Shown in pieces: positions 5,749-8,796 of a stretch of 8,796 bases of DNA (its first letter is position 1; each line of letters opens with the position of its first letter). Origin of the DNA: JAWLBR01 sp041687495 (lineage in GTDB: Bacteria > Bacillota > Limnochordia > DTU087 > JAAYGB01). Position numbers and translations under genes: made by a program. The stretch is taken from assembly GCA_041687495.1 (NCBI GenBank), contig JAWLBR010000111.1, positions 1 to 8,796 of the forward strand, written 5' to 3'. Below the pieces are notes generated by a model that was given only the letters and a program-made list of their open reading frames with translations, did not search any database and had not been told where the DNA came from.

Positions 5749-5774
5749 GTCACAAACCGCTTTGCGGGAATGAC
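5749..5774. promoter_or_regulatory. Interrupted palindrome between divergent genes
   Basis: The arrangement is GTCA, 4 nt, CCGC, TTT, GCGG, 3 nt, TGAC. It lies just upstream of the cysS -35 box and 40 bp before the UPF0756 start. It could be an operator serving either gene, or a chance hairpin. The arms are short and the spacers unequal (4 and 3 nt). Confidence 0.25.
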
Positions 5775-5814
5775 AGCCTCTGCAGCTGAATATGTTGAAT
5801 CGGAAGGTGGTCAT

Positions 5815-6264
5815 ATGGTTCAGAATGTGTTTCTACTGGTCTTATTGGCCTTGGGAGTTCTGGGACAGAATAGCCTGGTATCCATCTCCAGCGCTATTTT
5901 GTTGCTGCTGCGCCTCGTGGGACTGCAACAGGTGATGCCGTACCTGGAAGGGCCAGGTCTGCAAATCGGCCTAACCCTCCTGATCCTCTCCATCATTACT
6001 CCCTTTGCCTCTTCCGACATTGAGGTCCGTGAGATCACCCAGTCGCTGCTGCGCCCAGTAGGAGCGATGACATTCATCACCGGCATCGCCGGAGCGTACT
6101 TAGGTGCCCGGGGCGTAAACATTCTCCAGTCTCACCCCGAAGCGATCCTCGGATTAGTCCTCGGGACCATCGTCGGAGCAACCTTTTTTCGGGGAATCCC
6201 CGTCGGTCCACTGGTGGCAGCGGGCATGGCAGCCGTCGTGTTGCAGCTAATGGGATTGAACTAG
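5815..6264 (+). CDS. UPF0756 (DUF441) integral membrane protein, YtwI-like
   Basis: This is a 149-residue, very hydrophobic protein with about four to five membrane segments: residues 4-18, 22-37, 49-66, 83-98 and 108-146 (the last may be two). Family features are LLLLRL (29-34), GLQIGLTLLILSIITPFAS (48-66), GAYLGARGVN (93-102) and GTIVGATFFRGIPVGPLVAA (117-136). The function of the family is unknown. I chose ATG 5815, preceded by AAGGTGG (5804-5810); an upstream ATG at 5770 would add 15 polar residues and has a poor ribosome-binding site. It is the only plus-strand gene here, set between cysS (divergent) and ispDF (convergent, coding ends overlapping 18 nt). I found no clear promoter for it in the 172-bp gap. 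Family assignment is strong; the role is unassigned. Confidence 0.9.
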   Translation: MVQNVFLLVLLALGVLGQNSLVSISSAILLLLRLVGLQQVMPYLEGPGLQIGLTLLILSIITPFASSDIEVREITQSLLRPVGAMTFITGIAGAYLGARGVNILQSHPEAILGLVLGTIVGATFFRGIPVGPLVAAGMAAVVLQLMGLN

Positions 6265-7422
6265 GAGGCAGGTGGCATAAGCTGCTATGCCTTCGCCTCT
6301 TCCCGCAAACCCTAACCCTTCGGTGGTCGTGGCTTTGACGTTTATGTTCTGGCTGGACACTTGACAGGCAGCGGCGATGTTGGTTTGCATCTGGCCAATA
6401 TACGGGGCCAGTTTCGGGCGCTGGGCAACTATGGTCACATCTACGTTGCCCACGCGAAATCCCTTAGTACCAACCAGGGTAATTACCTGTTGAAGAAGTC
6501 TGAGACTGGAGGCTCCCCGGTAGGTTTCGTCGGTGTCTGGAAAATGACGGCCAATATCACCCAGACCCGCAGCCCCGAGGATACTGTCCATCAATGCGTG
6601 CAAAGCCACATCGGCGTCAGAATGCCCTAGTAACCCATGACTGTGCGGCACATTCACTCCCCCTAGGACCAAGGCTCGTCCTTCCACCAACTGATGAACG
6701 TCGTAACCAATACCGCTACGGGTGGCAGCATACGGCTGACGGCGCCGCAGGATAGCCTCTGCCAGGACCAAGTCTTCAGCAGTAGTCAACTTGATGTTTT
6801 CATACGACCCCGGTGTCAGGCTGACGGTGTACCCATATGCCTCAGCTAGAGCCGCATCGTCGGTGACATCTATCCCATCCTTTTGGGCCTGTTCGTGCAG
6901 TCCGCGGATTACCGAGTAGGAAAAAGCCTGCGGAGTCTGGATCTGCCACAAAGTACTGCGATCTAGCGTCTGGTCTACCACTTTGCCGTCACGGCTGACT
7001 TTAATGGTATCTTTCACCGGCACTGCAGCCGAAGCCGCCTCAGATTGCCGTGCTTGCTCCAGGCAGGCACGGACTACCTCCGCAGAGACTAACGGGCGAC
7101 CACCATCATGGATGACAGCGACTTCACAATCGGGGGGCAGCGCTTGTAAGCCCAAATATACGGACTCTTGCCGCTCTTTTCCCCCAGGGACTATCCAGCG
7201 AACCTTCTCGCACCGGTAATCCTGTACCAGTGCTCGGAACTGCTCACACAGATTTTCTGGGGCAACCAACACAATGGCCTCAATCTCGGGAAGCTCGTTG
7301 AAGACTCGAATTGTCCTGATCAGTGCGGGAACACCGTCCAGGCTCATCAGCTGTTTACTGGGGACAGGGAGATTTCCCATGCGCTGACCCTGCCCAGCGG
7401 CAGGAATAACTGCTGCGATCAA
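6247..7422 (-). CDS. ispDF: Bifunctional IspD/IspF enzyme of the MEP isoprenoid pathway
   Basis: The N-terminal IspD half (about 1-232) joins CTP and 2-C-methylerythritol 4-phosphate. It shows VIPAAGQGQRMG (5-16), SKQ (22-24), HDGGRPLV (105-112) and ENIKLTTAEDL (208-218). The C-terminal IspF half (about 236-391) makes the 2,4-cyclodiphosphate. It shows GIGYDVH (237-243) with zinc ligands Asp241 and His243, HSDADVALHALMDSILGAAG (267-286) with His275, DIGRHFPDTD (289-298), and KATTTEGLGFAGRGEGIAA (363-381). Both halves look complete, joined by a short linker. In B. subtilis ispD and ispF are separate neighbouring genes. I chose TTG at 7422 because AAGGAG (7431-7436) lies 8 nt upstream; the GTG at 7431 overlaps that site. 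A terminator of the preceding gene sits just upstream, leaving no room for a promoter. The intermediate step enzyme IspE is not in this window. Confidence 0.96.
   Translation of the reverse strand: MIAAVIPAAGQGQRMGNLPVPSKQLMSLDGVPALIRTIRVFNELPEIEAIVLVAPENLCEQFRALVQDYRCEKVRWIVPGGKERQESVYLGLQALPPDCEVAVIHDGGRPLVSAEVVRACLEQARQSEAASAAVPVKDTIKVSRDGKVVDQTLDRSTLWQIQTPQAFSYSVIRGLHEQAQKDGIDVTDDAALAEAYGYTVSLTPGSYENIKLTTAEDLVLAEAILRRRQPYAATRSGIGYDVHQLVEGRALVLGGVNVPHSHGLLGHSDADVALHALMDSILGAAGLGDIGRHFPDTDETYRGASSLRLLQQVITLVGTKGFRVGNVDVTIVAQRPKLAPYIGQMQTNIAAACQVSSQNINVKATTTEGLGFAGRGEGIAAYATCLLVQSH
6266..6298 (+). terminator. Weak candidate terminator hairpin after the UPF0756 gene
   Basis: GGCATA (6274-6279) and TATGCC (6286-6291) form a 6-bp stem with a 6-nt loop, and outer arms AGGC/GCCT (6266-6269, 6295-6298) extend it through a small internal loop. 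It starts 2 nt after the plus-strand stop codon but lies inside the ispDF coding end and has no T-tract. It may only slow polymerase. Confidence 0.3.
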
Positions 7423-7449
7423 ATGAATCACTCCTTGTTCTTGTACGCG

Positions 7450-7471
7450 AAAAAGCCCCCGAGTCGGGGGC
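7450..7471 (-). terminator. Intrinsic terminator between yacL and ispDF
   Basis: GCCCCCG and CGGGGGC (7455-7461, 7465-7471) form a 7-bp stem with a 3-nt loop, followed on the minus strand by TTTTT (7454-7450). It lies 14 nt after the yacL stop codon. The ispDF start codon is only 28 nt further on. Confidence 0.87.
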
Positions 7472-7485
7472 GAAAACCACAGGGT

Positions 7486-8583
7486 TCAAAGAGCCCGCTC
7501 CAACGCCTTGGGCTTGGCAAAGATCATTCGCCCAGCCGCTGTCTGCAAAACGCTGGTCACCATGACTCCGATACTCTCGCCAATGTAGCGTCGACCACCA
7601 TCCACAACAATCATAGTGCCATCGTCTAAGTACCCGATCCCCTGCCCTTGTTCTTTGCCGTCCTTAATCACGTGGACGGTCATCTCTTCACCCGGCAGGA
7701 CTACAGGCTTAACTGCATTGGCCAGTTCATTGATGTTCAGTACTTCCACACCGTGAAGCTCAGCCACTTTGTTCAAATTAAAGTCATTGGTGACCACTTT
7801 GGCAGTCAGCATTTTCGCCAGTTTCACCAGTTTGGTGTCAACCTCGGCGGTGTCCTCAAAATCCCGATCCAAGACTTTGACATTCACTTTATGCTCTTTT
7901 TGCATCTTGTTCAGAATGTCTAGTCCCCGACGGCCGCGATTGCGTTTGAGCACATCGGATGAGTCCGCTATATGCTGGAGCTCCTCCAGAACGAAGCTGG
8001 GTACGTACAGAGTTCCCTCAATAAAACCACTGCTACAGATATCCGAAATTCTGCCATCAATAATGACGCTGGTGTCAAGGATCTTCGCCGGCAGTTGAGT
8101 CGATGCCTTGCGTCCGCCACCCGAACTGCGCTCCGCCGCCCGAACCGACGGTGCACTAAACATCTGTAGGAGATCTTCTTTCTTTTTCACTGCCACGACT
8201 GCTCCTATGTATCCAACAAAAATTGTAATCAATAAGGGGATGTAGTCCCCCACAACTGGAATGCTCCGAGGAATAGGTATGGTGATCAAAATTGCTATCA
8301 ATAGTCCGACCGATAATCCGGCTGCTCCCGCCACCACCTCGCTGAGTGAGGCCTTGTGTAAGTTCCCGATAATCACTCCCACACTGCCTTGAAATAGCCT
8401 GACAACACCTGAGCTCATTACCACACCAACGATACAACCAACGGCTGCAGCGCCGGTCAGCCAGTGATTGGGATTGACACCAAGTACCGCTTCGGTGCCA
8501 GTGCCCAACATGTACTTCGCCACTTGAAACCCCAACACAGAACCTAAGATTGCAGACAAAACTCGGACTGTCCTCATTGACAT
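7486..8583 (-). CDS. yacL: PIN/TRAM-domain membrane protein, YacL family
   Basis: The protein is 365 residues. Four membrane segments come first (about 5-25, 41-57, 83-104, 113-132). A linker follows, then a PIN nuclease-like domain (about 165-292) with the usual acidic residues visible: Asp170 (KILDTSVIIDGRISDI), Glu200/201 (VPSFVLEELQHIAD), Asp249 (AEVDTKL) and Asp267 (VVTNDFNLNKVA). A TRAM domain, a likely RNA-binding module, follows (about 297-355). This order is that of B. subtilis YacL, whose substrate is not established; ribonuclease activity at the membrane is inferred from the PIN domain. I chose ATG at 8583, with AGGAGGTG (8589-8596) 5 nt upstream; an ATG at 8604 precedes this site and is unlikely. 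A terminator before and one after suggest a single-gene unit. Position between a CarD-like gene and ispDF fits Clostridia. Confidence 0.93.
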   Translation of the reverse strand: MSMRTVRVLSAILGSVLGFQVAKYMLGTGTEAVLGVNPNHWLTGAAAVGCIVGVVMSSGVVRLFQGSVGVIIGNLHKASLSEVVAGAAGLSVGLLIAILITIPIPRSIPVVGDYIPLLITIFVGYIGAVVAVKKKEDLLQMFSAPSVRAAERSSGGGRKASTQLPAKILDTSVIIDGRISDICSSGFIEGTLYVPSFVLEELQHIADSSDVLKRNRGRRGLDILNKMQKEHKVNVKVLDRDFEDTAEVDTKLVKLAKMLTAKVVTNDFNLNKVAELHGVEVLNINELANAVKPVVLPGEEMTVHVIKDGKEQGQGIGYLDDGTMIVVDGGRRYIGESIGVMVTSVLQTAAGRMIFAKPKALERAL

Positions 8584-8631
8584 GGTTTCACCTCCTCCTT
8601 TCATGATTTATCCTTGCCCATTTCCTGGAAT

Positions 8632-8662
8632 ATTATCCATAAGTGCCAATTCCATTTGCCAA
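8632..8662 (-). promoter_or_regulatory. Candidate promoter of yacL
   Basis: On the minus strand TTGGCA (8662-8657) precedes GATAAT (8637-8632) with a 19-nt spacer, which is longer than ideal. It is the best pair I see in the 96-bp gap between the upstream terminator and yacL, where some promoter is expected. Confidence 0.35.
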
Positions 8663-8663
8663 T
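8636..8663 (+). repeat. Tandem direct repeat in the yacL promoter region
   Basis: TCCAT-AAG-TGCCAAT (8636-8650) is followed immediately by TCCAT-T-TGCCAAT (8651-8663). The two copies share 12 bases in two blocks and differ in spacer length. The repeat overlaps the candidate yacL promoter and could be a regulator site, or a small duplication with no role. Confidence 0.45.
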
Positions 8664-8679
8664 AGCTTGTCCAAGCGGC

Positions 8680-8706
8680 AAACAGCGGACGCAATGTCCG
8701 CTGTTT
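8680..8706 (-). terminator. Terminator of the upstream CarD-like gene
   Basis: A perfect 11-bp stem (8680-8690 with 8696-8706, arm AAACAGCGGAC) encloses a 5-nt loop. It begins 19 nt past the stop codon of the upstream gene. The T-tract on the minus strand is short (TTT then GCC), so termination may be incomplete. Confidence 0.65.
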
Positions 8707-8725
8707 TGGTCAGGGCATACGCCCC

Positions 8726-8796
8726 CTATTTGAAGAAACTAGCCAACTGCTGCTCAACTTCTTCCTCGGTTCGATCCTGAGCCAAGACAAGCTCAC
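8726..8796 (-). CDS. C-terminal end of a probable CarD-family transcriptional regulator
   Basis: Only the last 23 codons and a TAG stop (8728-8726) are inside the window. The tail contains ELVLAQDRTEEEVEQQLASF, an acidic, helical ending that resembles the C-termini of CarD/CdnL proteins (a pattern like ALAxGxxEEEA). CarD-like genes commonly precede yacL in Clostridia, which supports the guess. CarD proteins bind RNA polymerase and stabilise open promoter complexes. With so little sequence the family cannot be proved; another gene of the disA-yacL neighbourhood remains possible. That this frame is coding is likely because it ends just before a terminator hairpin. Confidence 0.5.
   Translation of the reverse strand, partial: ELVLAQDRTEEEVEQQLASFFK

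Noticed and set aside
6178..6200. GGGGAATCCCC near T6 as a terminator inside the UPF0756 gene
   Set aside because: The T-run precedes the short stem on the plus strand and becomes an A-run on the minus strand, so it has the wrong order for termination in either direction.

Overview
The window looks like the chromosome of a spore-forming Bacillota (Clostridia-like) bacterium with slightly GC-rich DNA. The evidence is the gene order (CarD-like, yacL, ispDF, cysS, mrnC, rlmB, sigH, tuf) and a SigH that matches the Bacillus subtilis protein through long stretches of regions 2 and 4. The window is conserved housekeeping sequence. I see no phage, IS element, CRISPR array, tRNA or rRNA in it. All genes but one are on the minus strand, so the transcriptional order runs from high to low coordinates.

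Right part (8796 to 7450): the last codons of a probable CarD-family regulator end in a hairpin terminator. They are followed by yacL, a four-helix membrane protein with PIN and TRAM domains, which has its own terminator. Next (7422 to 6247) is ispDF, one fused gene for two steps of the MEP isoprenoid pathway, which begins only 28 nt after the yacL terminator. A lone plus-strand gene for a UPF0756 (DUF441, YtwI-like) membrane protein (5815-6264) follows. It converges on ispDF with an 18-nt overlap of the coding ends and diverges from cysS.

Centre (5744 to 1466): a near-perfect sigma-A promoter drives cysS (cysteinyl-tRNA synthetase), mrnC (Mini-ribonuclease III), rlmB (23S rRNA 2'-O-methyltransferase) and a VanW-family envelope protein. 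They are tightly packed and probably form one operon joining translation, 23S rRNA maturation and a cell-wall-type protein. In B. subtilis the slot between rlmB and sigH holds rae1 (yacP); here it holds the vanW-type gene and a possible 33-codon ORF.

Left part (1443 to 1): after vanW come a second excellent sigma-A promoter, an intrinsic terminator about 30 nt downstream of it, a weaker promoter candidate, and then sigH behind a long leader. SigH is the transition-phase and early-sporulation sigma factor. A strong terminator ends sigH, and a roughly 260-nt leader precedes tuf, of which only the first 44 codons (EF-Tu G1 region) are inside the window.

Several starts are best placed by Shine-Dalgarno position at TTG or GTG codons (sigH, vanW, mrnC, ispDF). 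The most interesting points are regulatory or comparative: the promoter-terminator arrangement before sigH, a cysS leader ORF with a Cys codon overlapping the cysS start, a terminator directly before ispDF, an MshC-like active-site signature in CysS, and the exchange of rae1 for a vanW gene. I found no convincing new biological system.
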